Assembly (NCBI GenBank): GCA_019321725.1
Contig: CM033119.1
Span: 186,001-250,000, forward strand
Source: Paulownia fortunei
Taxonomy: Eukaryota > Streptophyta > Magnoliopsida > Lamiales > Paulowniaceae
Reading direction: 5' to 3'
DNA: 64,000 bases
Both the position numbers and the translations under genes were made by a program. The notes under the pieces are model-generated. The model searched no databases. It had not been told where the DNA came from and saw only the letters and a program-made list of their open reading frames with translations. Shown piece after piece: positions 37,901 to 50,367 of this stretch. Position 1 is the stretch's first letter. Each line of letters begins with the position of its first letter.

Positions 37901-40900
37901 TAAATGGCATCAAAGGAGAAAGGATATGTATTTCGCTCTAAGTAGCCAAGTAGACCAAATTAGAAAGTGTCATCAACCAGAATGCAGCAATCACCTGAGC
38001 ATCCAGTTGTTTTGCAAGTGGAATAGTCTTTTTGAGAACTTCCTCTTGCAAGCGAGCATCAGTATCATCATAAGCTCGAATAAGCATGGGAAGAACATGC
38101 GAAATAAGGTGCTCTTGACTAGCCTGCCAGGTAAAAGAAAAAAAATTAAGATCCCACCATAGGTATAAGCCTCCAATCATGCAACCAATACCATTTCAAG
38201 AGTTTAAGATGGAAGCCTGGCACTGTTACCCCCCCAATTCTAGTTATTTGTACACACAAACCACCCACACTCTAATAAGAAAAGCTATATATGTTTCCTA
38301 GCTTAAATCATTTTAATACTTTTCAGTATGTTCCCTCCACAATTTAAGTTTTCACAAGTAACATGATTAATATGAATCTGATTTTTGATTTCACATTTTT
38401 ATTTTACTTTAGTTACTAAATATTTTGTTAGGTTATATATGATAAATTAGGGTCAAATTATATGACTAAGTTTGATTTGTGCTTTTAATTAAACGCAAAT
38501 CAAGTCTGTAATAGTTTAACTACTATATATTGAAATATTATTGGGGTTTTGATATATTAAATGTGTTTTTCATGATTTGAAATTTTAAGTAATTCTCACT
38601 TTATCAAATGCAAATTTCAATGTTCAATACCAATATAATAATAGTGAAAACTTCTTTATACATTTTCAATCGAAATTGAGCTCGCCCCTTTATCTCTTTA
38701 AATCCTGCAACCGTCACTGACTTACAAACTATAATTGGTTTCTAGTAAAAATTAAAAAAAAAAGTCAGTAAATTTTATTTTTTTTCCCTTAACTTTTCAC
38801 CTACCGCTACATTTTTTTTACCAAAAATTAAAACAATTTCCCTGCATAACAAGGGAGACTCAAAGCACCAACTACACAAAAATTTACTGCACACATATGG
38901 AAAGCAGGGTAACATGATAAGGTGTGCAATGCCAGCTAATTTGGAGACACACACATCAAACTACAATTCATAACCTCAACTCAATCTCAAAAGGAATAGT
39001 TATTCTTCTGATAACACCATAATTCTATAAACGGCAGTGGATGTGGAGCTGTAATTCATTAACATGCTGAGAAACTAAAGGATATTTACTCAACCACAGA
39101 TGAATTTTCAAGAAAAGGAAATAATCATTGTATAACAGTGATAATGCGCATAAATGGCAGCTTAAGAGACAATTCCATTACCTTGTTGATTATAAGATCG
39201 GCATGCTTCACAAGCAGCAGTAATGTCTCACCTGCAGCTGAATTCAAGACAGGAACAAGAGCTGGTAGAGTTGATAGCTCAAAATCATTTTTGTCCTGCA
39301 GCAAAATTTAAAGGCATAAGCCTGTGATCTCAAGCCTGATGGTAGTCTTGGAAAAATCATTAAAGATGTCAAATAAATAAGTATACATAGACGCAGTGCA
39401 TGAGAATTTATTGGTACATTACATGATAAGACTTAACCTTCTCATGTATCATAACTGAAGGAACAATATTCACAGCACCTCATTAAAACGCAAAGTGCCA
39501 ATAAGCACATTGATATGGCCCCCACACTATATCAAAGGTTCTTTTTTTTTTAATTTCCAAGAAAAACATTGATATAGCCCCCCCCACACTAAGCATTTTG
39601 ACCATGTGCATATGCTTAAGACTTAAAAGTCACATATTCTATCATGTAAGACATACAGATACAAAATCAACTTTCATTTTAACAGTAGAAATAACCAAGC
39701 CAGCGAGACTTAAGAATGCAATGATGAAATAATATGGTACCTGGGACTCCGCTATTGTCAGAACCATAGGCAGAATCATAGGTTGCATTACCAAATTTCG
39801 GAGCTCTGCACAAAGTGGGGGGAGAACCTGTATAATGTTAAATCCAGAGTTAGTTTATAAAATCAGAAAAAGTATATAGATACATTCATTACACCCTCAA
39901 AACCATCATAACCAAACTACGGAAAAGAAGGCCAAGTTTATTTAAGACATTGTTTTAGGGCTATTGTAAGAAGGGACATTTTGAGTTGCAACAAAGCATA
40001 AAAATTAAGATAAAAAAATACACTTAGTTAAGATCAAATAATTGAATGAATTTAATATCCTTAATTTATCTTTTAAATTACCGAGTAGCATTAACAAATC
40101 TACAGTAACAGTAAAATGATAACAATGACTCAAATTTGAATAGCGTTAAAGGTGATGCAGAAACTCAAACCTTATACCGCAAAACACGGGGGTCGAAATC
40201 TTTCCACATGTCTGATAATGCTTTTAGAAATTCAGATTTTTGCATGTTATCTCTCTCCTGGGAGTAGAAGCATGATCAGATTTCATATCCACAAAGTTAT
40301 ATCATGTGCCTAATGTATGTCAAAACTGAGCTAAAAGATAAATTGCATACAAGCATGTGATCCAGGAAGCGAAGAGCGCGCAACCTAGTATCCTCCCGAA
40401 AAAAAGATGAACCTGCAAATGGGGAAAATATATTAAGTAAAAGATAATTAAAACATTGCACTTAGTTGGCAACTGAAAACTCACACTAAAACAAATAATC
40501 AACACAAAAAAAATAAAATTAAACTACTTATCGTTCAATGCTAGTGATTTCACTGCTAATCCTAAACAACTGACACATGCATTACAGAATAATCACGCAT
40601 CCAGTGGTTGCAAACAAGATAAGAAGAGAGCTATAAACAAGAGGCACCAATCCTAACCTGTAAAATCCAATGCTGTTGGCCTTGAAGCCTCATTTGCAGA
40701 AAGCATTCTCTGCAAATCTGGAACTAGCTCCCTCGGAATGGTGGAGAATGCCTCACTGGTTAGGTAAGTCAGACTATTCATATACTGCAAAAAAGTAGTC
40801 AGACAGGAACATTTATTCTCTAAAAAAGCACATGATTATCAAAAGCAAATTTAGAAAGAATGAAACAACGACACAATTATTTCAGGACAAATAAGCTCCT

Positions 40901-43900
40901 TCCTTTCTAGTTTACTATTTTTGTTTGTCCCTTCTAGTTCTTTCATTCTTCCAATAAAAATCACTGGAGTTTTTAGTTTCTATTATTCCCTCATCTCCTT
41001 AAACTATATTAAGTTTTAGCATCTAAACTGAATAAATGATATCATAACCCTAAATCAGTGGGAAACTTCTGGAGAAGAAGTGCAAAAGGAAAAAAACAAA
41101 ACAGTGTTTGTTGTGTTCTCTTGGTTCTTTGAAAAATCAAACAAGAACAAATTTATAGTAACAAGAGATTATGTCCTATAACTTAGCTTAAAACATGTCA
41201 TAATAGTTATAATGAGCTGATCTCAGAGTTCAATAGTTCAAGCCGAATTCCCATCTTCTGGTTAATATGTGCACGAGTGAGCTTACGTATTTAAGTATGT
41301 GAAGATATATATATATATAAACAAATAAAAAAATAATCTTTAACATAACATGACATAAAGCATCATGTTATTGGAGCACAATTTGAATTCCAATCTTAAT
41401 TCAGAACAAATTATAAGTTTGATCATATTTGACTCTATCAGTGACATCAAGTTTTTGGGAATCAATCGGGCCAAAATCGGCATCTCGCCTATCAACAGGA
41501 CCTAACAGACTAATTTCAACACTCACATTTTCTAAATTTTGTAAACTCATAATTTCTAGCTCAAACTTTGGTGCAGTACATGCTGACCTTGGTCCTATCT
41601 GGCTCGGGCCAATTAACATTGAATATTTGCAACTTTTCTCTCAAGTTATTGTGACAGATCACTGCAAAATCAACCAAATCAAACCCATGCAACGCGCCTA
41701 AACTATGTCTGAAACATAATTATAAACCTCTATGTACGAGTAATGAATGCAAAGCAATATGGCTTCCTCTCTGGCACTCTAGATTTCAGTAGATCCATGA
41801 GTCTTTAACCAAGATTTATTGCTGATAGAACTATGACAAAGGCCCACAGAAAGGGAGGAAGACTGGTCCCACAACAATGAAAAGGGTATAATAGTGAAAC
41901 AACTTCTCCAATGTCCATGTCCACACAACATCAATCAGAAAACCGAGAAAAAAAAAATATTTTTCTCCATAGATCAGCCAAAGTTGACAAGGTCATTTCC
42001 GATGGTGTTTGAAATGGCCTGATGGAACTTCTCCAATTATTTCTTCAACAGTTGATAACTGGCCACATTATTTGCCTTCAGAGAACAGAGAAGACAGAAT
42101 GGTTTGGAGTGCTCACCAGGATATGCAATTCCAAGCAAAACATGCATGGGAATTCTTTAGGAAATCTTACCCAGTTGTTGATTGGCATGATGTTGTGTGG
42201 TTCTCGAAATCTATCAGAAGACACTCGTTTATTTTGTGGATGGCAATTTTAGAGAGAATGATGACACAAGCTAAGCTCAAGGAGTTCCATCTTATCTCAT
42301 CATCTGTATCTTGTGTGTTTTGTAGAGATAATTGTGAGTCTCATAATCACCTATTCTTTTCTTGCCCGATTACCTTTAGAGTCTGGTCCTTTTTGTTGAG
42401 TAAATGCAATATACTTTGGCAAGGAGGTGACTGGCAACAACTTCTTACTTGGATGGTTGGACAAACTAGGGGCAATGACTTCAAACACTTTCTGCTGAAA
42501 ATTGTGTTCGGGACTACTGTTTATCATATTTGGCAAGAGAGAAATAGTAGAATATATAGGAATTATTATATTGATGTTGCTTCTCTTCAAAGAGTCGTAG
42601 ATTTGTATCATTGGTTAAAGTTCCACAAAGCATGACAAATATGTGGTTGTGCAGAGAATGGAATCTACCCAATTCCATCTTTGAGTCATAGTAGATTCCT
42701 TTGATGGATTCTCTAGAGTTATTTTGTGGAGTTCCTGTGTTTATTGTGGATGATTCTACATTGTTGTACTTGATCTTTTATTAAAAAATTTGATGTTACC
42801 CAAGAAAAAGAATACACAAATACAAATCAAATAGATAGATTCTTCAAAAGATTCTGACTCATTCTCAAAAGGTTCTAATTTCCTGGCATATATAACAAGC
42901 AAAACAAGGATATTATACGTCGAAAATGTCCTCAGATGTAAGACAAGTTCAACAAATCTACTTATATACAAGAAACAATATGACCAAACAAGAAAAGATA
43001 TCAATGACTCTGCAAGATCCATTCGTAACTTTACGCCAAAAGAGGAGAGGCGTAACAACATTATATTCACCAAAAAACCTGAACAGATAAAATTGCATAT
43101 ACTTTAGATAAATATAAATAAAATATTTTTGCTCATGTCCAAGCTATGCATAATGCATATGGTCTTGCCTGTTTCTGAGACCATAATAATTGAAATATAT
43201 CATATTAGAATGTAGACTGTGCAAAGCACATAATACTGAAAGCATATAATTTAGTAGAATAGATCACAAAGCAAGTGCAGCTATTTTCAGATATCAGAGC
43301 ACAACAGAATCATTCAGTAACACATGCAAAAGTTCAAGGGAAATGAAAGTATACCATCTTCACATTGTTGTGGCAATCAAATAAAGGCTTCCGAGCTATC
43401 AAGTGGTAGGCAAGGCACCCAAAACTGAAAATATCGGAGGCAGACCCAACAGATGTTTTACTCCGAACCAATTCAGGAGCAGTGTAGTTTATTGATGGCT
43501 GCAAGGGCAGGATAGAATCTTCTACATCGTATTCCTATTAAACCAAAGCAAGTTAGAGTCTAATCTTATATATTATTCAAGTTCGCATTAAACCAGATAG
43601 CCTTGAAACAATAATGGACAAACAACTAGTAACAGGACACTATCACTTCCCCTAGTACAATCTGGATCAAGTGCCTAATAAGATAGAAAGTCCTCTCAAA
43701 CAAATGGAAGACAAAGCAGACACTCCGTTCATGGACATTCACCATAGTCTACCCAGATATCCTGCAACATACTGGCTCCTTTTGTGAAGTAACATTAAGG
43801 TCAATAGCCACAGTCTCCATCACATTGACCTATTCCTTACATTAGGTCCACCACATTTAAAAGGAGATTTCCATTAACAGCATTTAGCTCTTCTTTTCAT

Positions 43901-46900
43901 GCTTTCATAAGGGAGCAGCAAGAGATATTACAAATAGGTGCAATATCAAACTAACCAAAAGCAGCAAATGTGGAATATATCTAGAGAGAAAATGCACAAA
44001 ATATTACAGATAAAAACATGCATATTTACCAAATTCAGTAAATCTATTACTCACAGCATAATGGAATGCCTGCATGCTGGCAGAATCATTGGAGGACTGA
44101 TCTGTTGAAATTGCAAAACCAAAACCACCAAGCTTCCAAGCTCCATTAGAAGTAATGAGGACAGTCTGCCACAGAAAAAATGGCAAATCAGTTCAGTCAA
44201 ACAATACAATGTGCCCTCCAACAGAATGGCACCAATGCCCCAAGTCAACTAGCACCAAGTAAAATAAATATTTTAACTCTCATTCAATGAGCCATGGAAA
44301 ATATTTCTACATACTATTTGACAAGTTATTATGAACAGCATATGTTTCCATCAAATGTTATTTAATTGGCAGCAAGCATAAAAATATGTTCCTCATTCTA
44401 TCTGAGCATAGTAAGTCATGGTTCCTGGTCAAGTTGTGAGAGTTCAATTCTACCAGAAGGAAAAGTGGGAGGGGAAAAAAAAAAAAAACAGAAACAGAAG
44501 GCAAGAATGATGTCACACATTTTGAAACTTTTGTATAGGATTCTTGACTATGAGAAGCTTCCTCAGTTTAAGAGACACACCCCTGTTCCAGCAGCCCCCA
44601 CGATTCGATAAGAAAAGGAAATATGTAGTACTCATTAGTGAGCTATTGGCATATGAAGATATTTTTACTTCTTTTCACATATGGAGATATGAGATTCAGA
44701 CATGTGATAAGTCAAGGCTTTGTGAAGAGGAAAGAATAAAGCTAGATATATGCATATATTTCCATGCTATGAGTGAGCCAGAGGGAGCAGGAAAACTGAA
44801 GCTAAAACCAAACATAAAAAGATAATATGGGTCATTCCAGCATAGATGAAACTAGAAATGAAAGAAGGAAAAGGGGGACAGAGATAACTGAAGGCAATTG
44901 AAAAGGGGAACCCTAACACCCCCAAGCTGATGCATTCAAATTCTGAAAAGTTTGGGTCAATTGAAACTAGGACATGGCAGTATCACCTCTCACAAAGTAT
45001 AAAGTCCTATCAATTCAGGGCAACCAGAACACTAGCTCAAAAAATTCCTCCTCTTCCTATCATACACAAACGGCAATAAGGCATCAAATAGGGCCTTAGT
45101 TCATTTTTCTTCCTCCATATAACACAAAATGATTCAAATTGTACATTGTACAGATGCTTCTCTAAACAAATTCAAAGCGAACATTGTACAGATGCCTCTC
45201 TAAAAAAATCATCACTTATTACATTTTTTCTTACTAAAACTCAAAAGGCTAAATTATAGATAAAACAAAGGGGCATTTACAGCACATAGAAGGGAATTAG
45301 TAAAAGGATGAAAGACAAAACAAAATGCACGAGTAGTATTCAAATTAAATCTTTAAAAAATAAAAGGAATCATACCTCAGGTGAGATAGCCCTGTGGATA
45401 AGGCGTGCGTTATTATGAAGGAAGTCCAATGTCTCTGCAATCTGGAGCAGGCCATGCTTCACCTCCAACAATCCCATTTCCTACAGCAGAGTAGAGTCAA
45501 TCATTCAGAACTTCATAGTGAAAGTGGGAATAGCACAGAATTAACTAACAAAGTTCCCCAACTCAAACAAATTTGAAATTTGGCACATCAAGCACCCAAG
45601 GAGAGTGGTACTTTAACCTCCAAAATCAAGATAAGCAATCCAAACAGGAAAAATACAAGTTTGATGTTGCTAAGGTTGCCACGCTCATGGAGCATTTTAC
45701 AGATCTTTGCATTCAGAGTCAATGACATAATTGCTCACTTCATTTGTAGCAAGAATGACTTATACTGGTGTCTATTTTTTGCAACTTTACAATCTTAGAG
45801 GCACATAGACACGCAGTACATGCACACATCATAGGGAATTTAAATTACTAATGAGATAAACGATGAAAGTTCATACCAAGGAATTTTAATGGACGAATTC
45901 AAAAATCCTAGAGGCACATTGACACCCAGTACATGCACACGCTTAATAATCATAGGGACTTTAAATTACTGCTGAGATAAACGATGAAAGTTCATATCAA
46001 GGAATTTTAATGGACCAATTCAAAAATCCTGCAATAATGGACTAGCAAGTCCTCAGTAGTCTGTAAGGCCTTCCGGTTAAACAGCCATGGCTGGTTATGG
46101 TTGGGTTAAAAACTAGTGGCAATAGAATTTTGCTACAGCCTGAATACGTCCTTGAAATTATAATAAAATTCTCAATATCCCGAGCTTTTTCCCAATAAAA
46201 CAGAAATTTACAAAGAAAATGTTAATTGTCTTCCCTCCTCTACGTCCGAGTTCCTTCTCCAGCATTGTTAACTCATTGGCATCAAGTTACGGACGCCAAA
46301 CCAAAATTCATTGTATTTTCATTGGCACCAAATGTCTAGCTCCAAAAATTTATAGCACTAGTCCAAATTCAAGCAAAAACTAATCGGAACCCCACCATTC
46401 ACTGACTAGACCTTCAATTTCACAGAAAAGTAAATTGAAATTAAAAACCCATACCATTCCCTTGAGCTCCTTAGGCACCTTCGGAATGTTATCCACATTC
46501 CCCAGCGCATTTGCCACCGATGCAAACAGTGGTTCCGTGACCATAGCCATGGCATTCTTACTCTCATCCAGCGCCTGCACCACGTGAACCACCCCAGGGT
46601 GCCTCAGCCTCACGAGTCGGGCGGCATCTGCCCGAATCACATCCAAAAACGCATCTTCCGCGGCTTTCGACAGGCCAGCCCGCTGCCGCGCCTCTGACAG
46701 TGCCTTCTTATCCAACACCCAAACACACACGGTAGGGTAGACCGCAGGCAGGTGGCCGTCACGTGACTTGGCTGAGTACAATTTCCAGGCTAGGCCCGGG
46801 CCTGCGGAACCGATCTGATCGATGAGGTCGTAGTCCTGCATGGGTCTAGGTAGACCGGTGACTTCTTGCACGGTGTTTTGTACGGTCTTCTCGATGACGG

Positions 46901-46949
46901 CCGATGCCTTGGCTAGGGCCTGTGTTAAGGTTTTCATGTTGAGGGACAT
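34935..46949 (-). CDS. SCYL2-like protein pseudokinase with HEAT/ARM repeats
   Basis: Fourteen exons on the minus strand: 46949-46455, 45480-45376, 44165-44055, 43534-43355, 40784-40658, 40412-40351, 40257-40171, 39827-39741, 39295-39182, 38123-37995, 37124-37062, 36422-36261, 36164-36046 and 35862-34935. All phases join to give 922 residues. The kinase-like domain lacks catalytic residues: HRD is HRAIS (194-198) and DFG is replaced by GGFGF (GFG at 214-216), so it is a pseudokinase. Alpha-helical HEAT/ARM-type repeats follow, then a Ser-rich tail of about 300 residues with DPF (in [10 protein letters not shown]), ending in LLDLL, a clathrin-box-like motif. Animal SCYL2 binds clathrin and AP-2; plant SCYL2 proteins are implicated in post-Golgi trafficking and cell growth. 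By memory it matches At1g71410. Intron 4 contains an antisense LINE relic. Confidence 0.95.
36490..36526. repeat. (TA)n-(GA)n microsatellite in SCYL2 intron 11
   Basis: Alternating TA with one TG interruption, running into about eight GA units, just 5' of exon 12 on the plus-strand map. Confidence 0.85.
41960..42815 (+). mobile_element. 5'-truncated LINE (non-LTR retrotransposon) relic with zf-RVT domain
   Basis: A plus-strand frame at 42009-42635 encodes about 208 residues of the cysteine/histidine zinc-binding domain at the C-terminus of plant L1-type reverse transcriptases. Typical words are [39 protein letters not shown] and [13 protein letters not shown]. The frame is broken just upstream by a TGA (about 42011) where the family usually has Trp, and similarity fades by about 41960, so the element is truncated at its 5' end. 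The 3' end near 42780-42815 looks like a decayed LINE tail (TTTTATTAAAAAATTTGATGTTACCCAAGAAAAAG). It sits antisense inside SCYL2 intron 4. The exact ends are uncertain and no target-site duplication was found. Confidence 0.8.
45796..46030. repeat. Tandem duplication of about 113-121 bp in SCYL2 intron 1
   Basis: Copy 1 begins at 45796 and copy 2 at 45909, both opening TAGAGGCACAT. They differ by several substitutions and by an insertion of about eight bases (around GCTTAATAAT) in copy 2. Confidence 0.92.
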
Positions 46950-48784
46950 GGTTGGGGTTTTGGGGGTTTATTTGAGGGTGCTTCGGGGATTAAAACAGTT
47001 GGTGTCGGTGTCGGTGGCCGTGGCGGAGAGTGGCGGTTGGTGGTGGCGGAGGGAGAGATGAGAGGATCGGAGTCCAGATCTCACCCCTGTTTCTCTCTCT
47101 GGCTGTTGAAGAAAAGACTTTTGTGCATTTGTTTTTTTCTATTTGGCGTGGAAAAAATTGAAATGAATCAAATGCCACGTCGGAGATTTGTAGGAAAGTT
47201 CAGTTTAATAGTATTAGTTCCTATTACTTTTGGGTTTACTACATTTCAGCCCCTTATCTGTTGTTATTACTAAATTTACCCCCAACCATTTGCTAATAAT
47301 TCCAACAACTTTTTTGATGAAAAAAGTAAGCAAATTGATGGATCATGGATGGGCATTCGGTACTCTGCACATCTTTTGAATAATGTCTGGGATTGAAAAA
47401 AAAAATATATATATATATATATATGTCTTTTTAAAAAATTAAATAAAACTAACCTAAATTTTTCAATATATGGCTTGTTAAGTACAAATTAGTCGAGCCA
47501 TTTTGTTTCTCAATTTGCATTGTAATATTCATTTGAAAAAAATGTCACAATTAATATTCATTCAAATGTTGAATCCTCAGTTTATAGTGGTAATAGAAAA
47601 CTTATGAAGTTGCTTCCTAATGAGGGTACTTTTCAGTTTGCACTCACACCACCGAAACTTTTGCTGCATTTGTCGCTTAATCTTTTTTCTTCACTAGCAC
47701 AGTAGCACCCCTTTTGTTACTGTGTCCATCCATTTATGTCTCCATCGGTGGCAATCTTCTCTGTATCATTTTCAACTAATATGAAAAGATAGAATTCTGA
47801 AAAAACATGGCATATTAACACGCATGATGTTAAGACAATATTTTACACACGACATGCATATATATCGTGTGAAACAATTCGAACTGCACTTTGCTTCTAT
47901 TATTTCCGCTTCCATTCTTTCCCATCTTTGAGGGATTCAATGCAATTAGATTCAGAGGACATCAGTATAGTTAGGAAGCAAACTGTTCTTGATCCTGGTG
48001 ACATGATATTGGAACATGCTTATGATTTCAGATTCAGGGGACATGGTGATAGCTTCAATATTGCAGGTTCGCATCTCATATTTGTGAAATTAGAATAACA
48101 GTAAGGCCTCAACTGAACATTTGCACTACAGAAATACAAAAGCTTTTCAATTACATATATAAGAATCGCATAATGAAGTCAGAAAACCTCCTCTGCCGCT
48201 TGACGAACTTAACCCACATATTGATACTGGCTCTGGTTGGCAGCCCACCATTTCCCATGGAATCAGCAGTTAATGGTGGTTACTTCTGGCTCCCTCTTTT
48301 AGAAAGAAAACGTGTTTTCTCATCCTTAATCATTTTCTGAAATTAGTTTCAAAGTCAATCCTCGCGGCTTGTATGCAACTTGGGCTACTATCCACACAAA
48401 AGTTTACTGCGTCTGCATTTGAAACCTGGAATTTTCATAGTGGCTAGCTAAACAATCACTTTAAAACAGGACAGTGCTCTCTGCTCATCTGCATTTCAAG
48501 CTGCAAGAAGTGCGCATCACATGCAAAAGTTAATAAATTTCTACGCGTGTTATCTATTCACATGTTGGCATGTTAGATAAGGGTTCTTCTCCAAAAGATT
48601 TTGAGAGTCCTTAGATTCTGCACCTTTCTTTAAGCCCATCTGGTCCTTAGTGTTAATGGCAAATCTACCACTTATATATATCATTTTTCTTTGCCTATTT
48701 TTCTGGTCTACCCATTATCTTTGCTTTTACATCAGAAACCACATTAATCATGTAGGGGGCCCAGTTCCAGAATTGGGCAGTGGA

Positions 48785-48787
<3 letters not shown>
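46950..48787. other. Divergent promoter region, SCYL2 / LRR gene
   Basis: SCYL2 is transcribed leftward and the LRR gene rightward, so this region holds both promoters. The part near 46950-47100 is GC-richer and is probably SCYL2 leader. It includes an AT microsatellite at about 47405-47424. No coding sequence supported. Confidence 0.55.

Positions 48788-48868
<81 letters not shown>
48788..48868 (+). repeat. (CT)n-(TA)n compound microsatellite at the LRR gene promoter
   Basis: About 24 CT units (48788-48835) pass directly into about 16 TA units ending at 48868, only 56 bases before the start codon at 48925. The TA tract is the only TATA-like sequence close upstream of the gene, so it may serve as its TATA element. 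Confidence 0.85.
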
Positions 48869-48870
<2 letters not shown>

Positions 48871-48924
48871 CCACCAAGATTAGCACCATTGTATTTGTAT
48901 CCTCTTTCGACCCTCGGCAGTATT

Positions 48925-50367
48925 ATGCACTCCCCAACTCTTCTTCCCTCAGCTCTCTTTCTACTATTTACTATCGTCAGCCTTTATTGCCTCACAGCCT
49001 CAGCTGCGAGATGCCACGTCGACGATGAAACCGCGTTATTGGATTTCAAGTCGGGTATCAGGGCCGACCCATCTGGCATGCTAGCCTCATGGAAGAAAGG
49101 CACTGACTGTTGCAAATGGTCTGGCGTGACATGCCTAACCGGTAACCGGGTCACAGCTTTAACCCTTGTGGGGCGACCCAACAATCTGACGACCAGTTTA
49201 TCGGGTACAATCTCGCCTTCTTTATCTAAACTCCAGTATTTGGATGGAATTTATCTCCAGGATCTTAAAAATTTGGCAGGCCCTTTCCCAAATTTTCTTT
49301 TTAGTCTGCCAAAACTCTTGTTTGTTTATATTGAAAACAATAAGCTATCTGGTTCGATACCTACGAATATTGGTAAGCTCGTCCAACTAGATGCATTAAG
49401 CCTGGAAGGGAACCAATTCTCGGGACCGATACCGAGTTCAATTGGTGAGTTGACTCAGTTGGTTCAGCTGAAACTCGGCGGCAACCGCCTCACTGGCACC
49501 ATCCCGTTGAGCGTTCAGCGGCTGAGGAACCTGACCCTGCTGCATTTGGACCGGAATCAATTGTCGGGCGCAATACCAGATCTCTTTTCGGGCTTATCTA
49601 ACGTCAGAAGTATTAGGCTTTCTTACAACAAGTTCACAGGAACCATTCCAGGGAGCATTTCAGCACTAGCACCAACACTGGCCTATCTTGAGCTGGGGCA
49701 TAATTCCCTGACAGGCCCAATCCCTGATTTTCTTGGAAAATTCCACGCACTGGACACATTGGATCTGTCGTGGAACCATTTCTCAGGAACCGTTCCCAAA
49801 AGTTTTGTCAATCTCACCAAGATCTTTAATCTTGACCTGTCTCATAACAAGCTAGTGGATCCATTCCCAGAAATGCATGTGAAAGGCATTGAATCCTTGG
49901 ATTTATCCTACAATAACTTCCATTTAGGGAGCATTCCTCAGTGGGTTACTACCTCTCCAATTATTTACTCTTTGAAGTTAGCCAAATGTGGAATCAAGTT
50001 GAAATTGGATGAGTGGAAGCCCACAGAGACTTACTTTTATGATTACATTGATCTTTCGGAGAACGAAATCACGGGAAGCCCAGTAAAGTTGTTGAATAGA
50101 ACAGACTATGTAGTGGGATTCTATGCTTCAAGTAACAAGTTGAAATTTAATTTGGAGAGCATAAGATTTGTAAAGACCTTGAAGTACTTGGATTTATCGC
50201 ACAATTTGGTGTTTGGAAAGGTTCCTAAGGTGATTTCAGGGCTGTCAGAGTTGAATGTCAGTTATAATCACTTGTGCGGTCCACTACCGTCGACAAAGTT
50301 TTCAGCCAGCGCATTTGCTGGCAACGATTGTCTCTGTGGCTCTCCACTGCCACAATGCAAAGCTTGA
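48925..50367 (+). CDS. Secreted leucine-rich repeat protein (PGIP/DRT100-like, At1g33590 type)
   Basis: Intronless gene of 480 residues. It starts with a hydrophobic signal peptide (LLPSALFLLFTIVSLYCLTA). An LRR N-terminal cap (CHVDDETALLDFKSGI, then CCKWSGVTC) is followed by about a dozen plant extracellular LRRs of the form LxxLxLxxNxLSGxIP. A cysteine-containing C-terminal cap ends NDCLCGSPLPQCKA. There is no transmembrane helix and no kinase domain, so it is an apoplastic LRR protein rather than a receptor kinase. Relatives include polygalacturonase inhibitors, DRT100 and the Arabidopsis At1g33590 group, with wall, defence or developmental roles; no specific function can be assigned. An in-frame ATG at 48868 lies at the end of the TA tract and is rejected, because the signal peptide starts properly at 48925. 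Confidence 0.92.
   Translation: MHSPTLLPSALFLLFTIVSLYCLTASAARCHVDDETALLDFKSGIRADPSGMLASWKKGTDCCKWSGVTCLTGNRVTALTLVGRPNNLTTSLSGTISPSLSKLQYLDGIYLQDLKNLAGPFPNFLFSLPKLLFVYIENNKLSGSIPTNIGKLVQLDALSLEGNQFSGPIPSSIGELTQLVQLKLGGNRLTGTIPLSVQRLRNLTLLHLDRNQLSGAIPDLFSGLSNVRSIRLSYNKFTGTIPGSISALAPTLAYLELGHNSLTGPIPDFLGKFHALDTLDLSWNHFSGTVPKSFVNLTKIFNLDLSHNKLVDPFPEMHVKGIESLDLSYNNFHLGSIPQWVTTSPIIYSLKLAKCGIKLKLDEWKPTETYFYDYIDLSENEITGSPVKLLNRTDYVVGFYASSNKLKFNLESIRFVKTLKYLDLSHNLVFGKVPKVISGLSELNVSYNHLCGPLPSTKFSASAFAGNDCLCGSPLPQCKA

Noticed and set aside
41429..41701. Frame of 90 codons on the plus strand in SCYL2 intron 4
   Set aside because: No recognisable motif; likely chance in intron sequence.
42009..42635. 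Possible host gene inside SCYL2 intron 4
   Set aside because: The protein is a LINE reverse-transcriptase zinc-domain fragment with an upstream stop, not a cellular gene.
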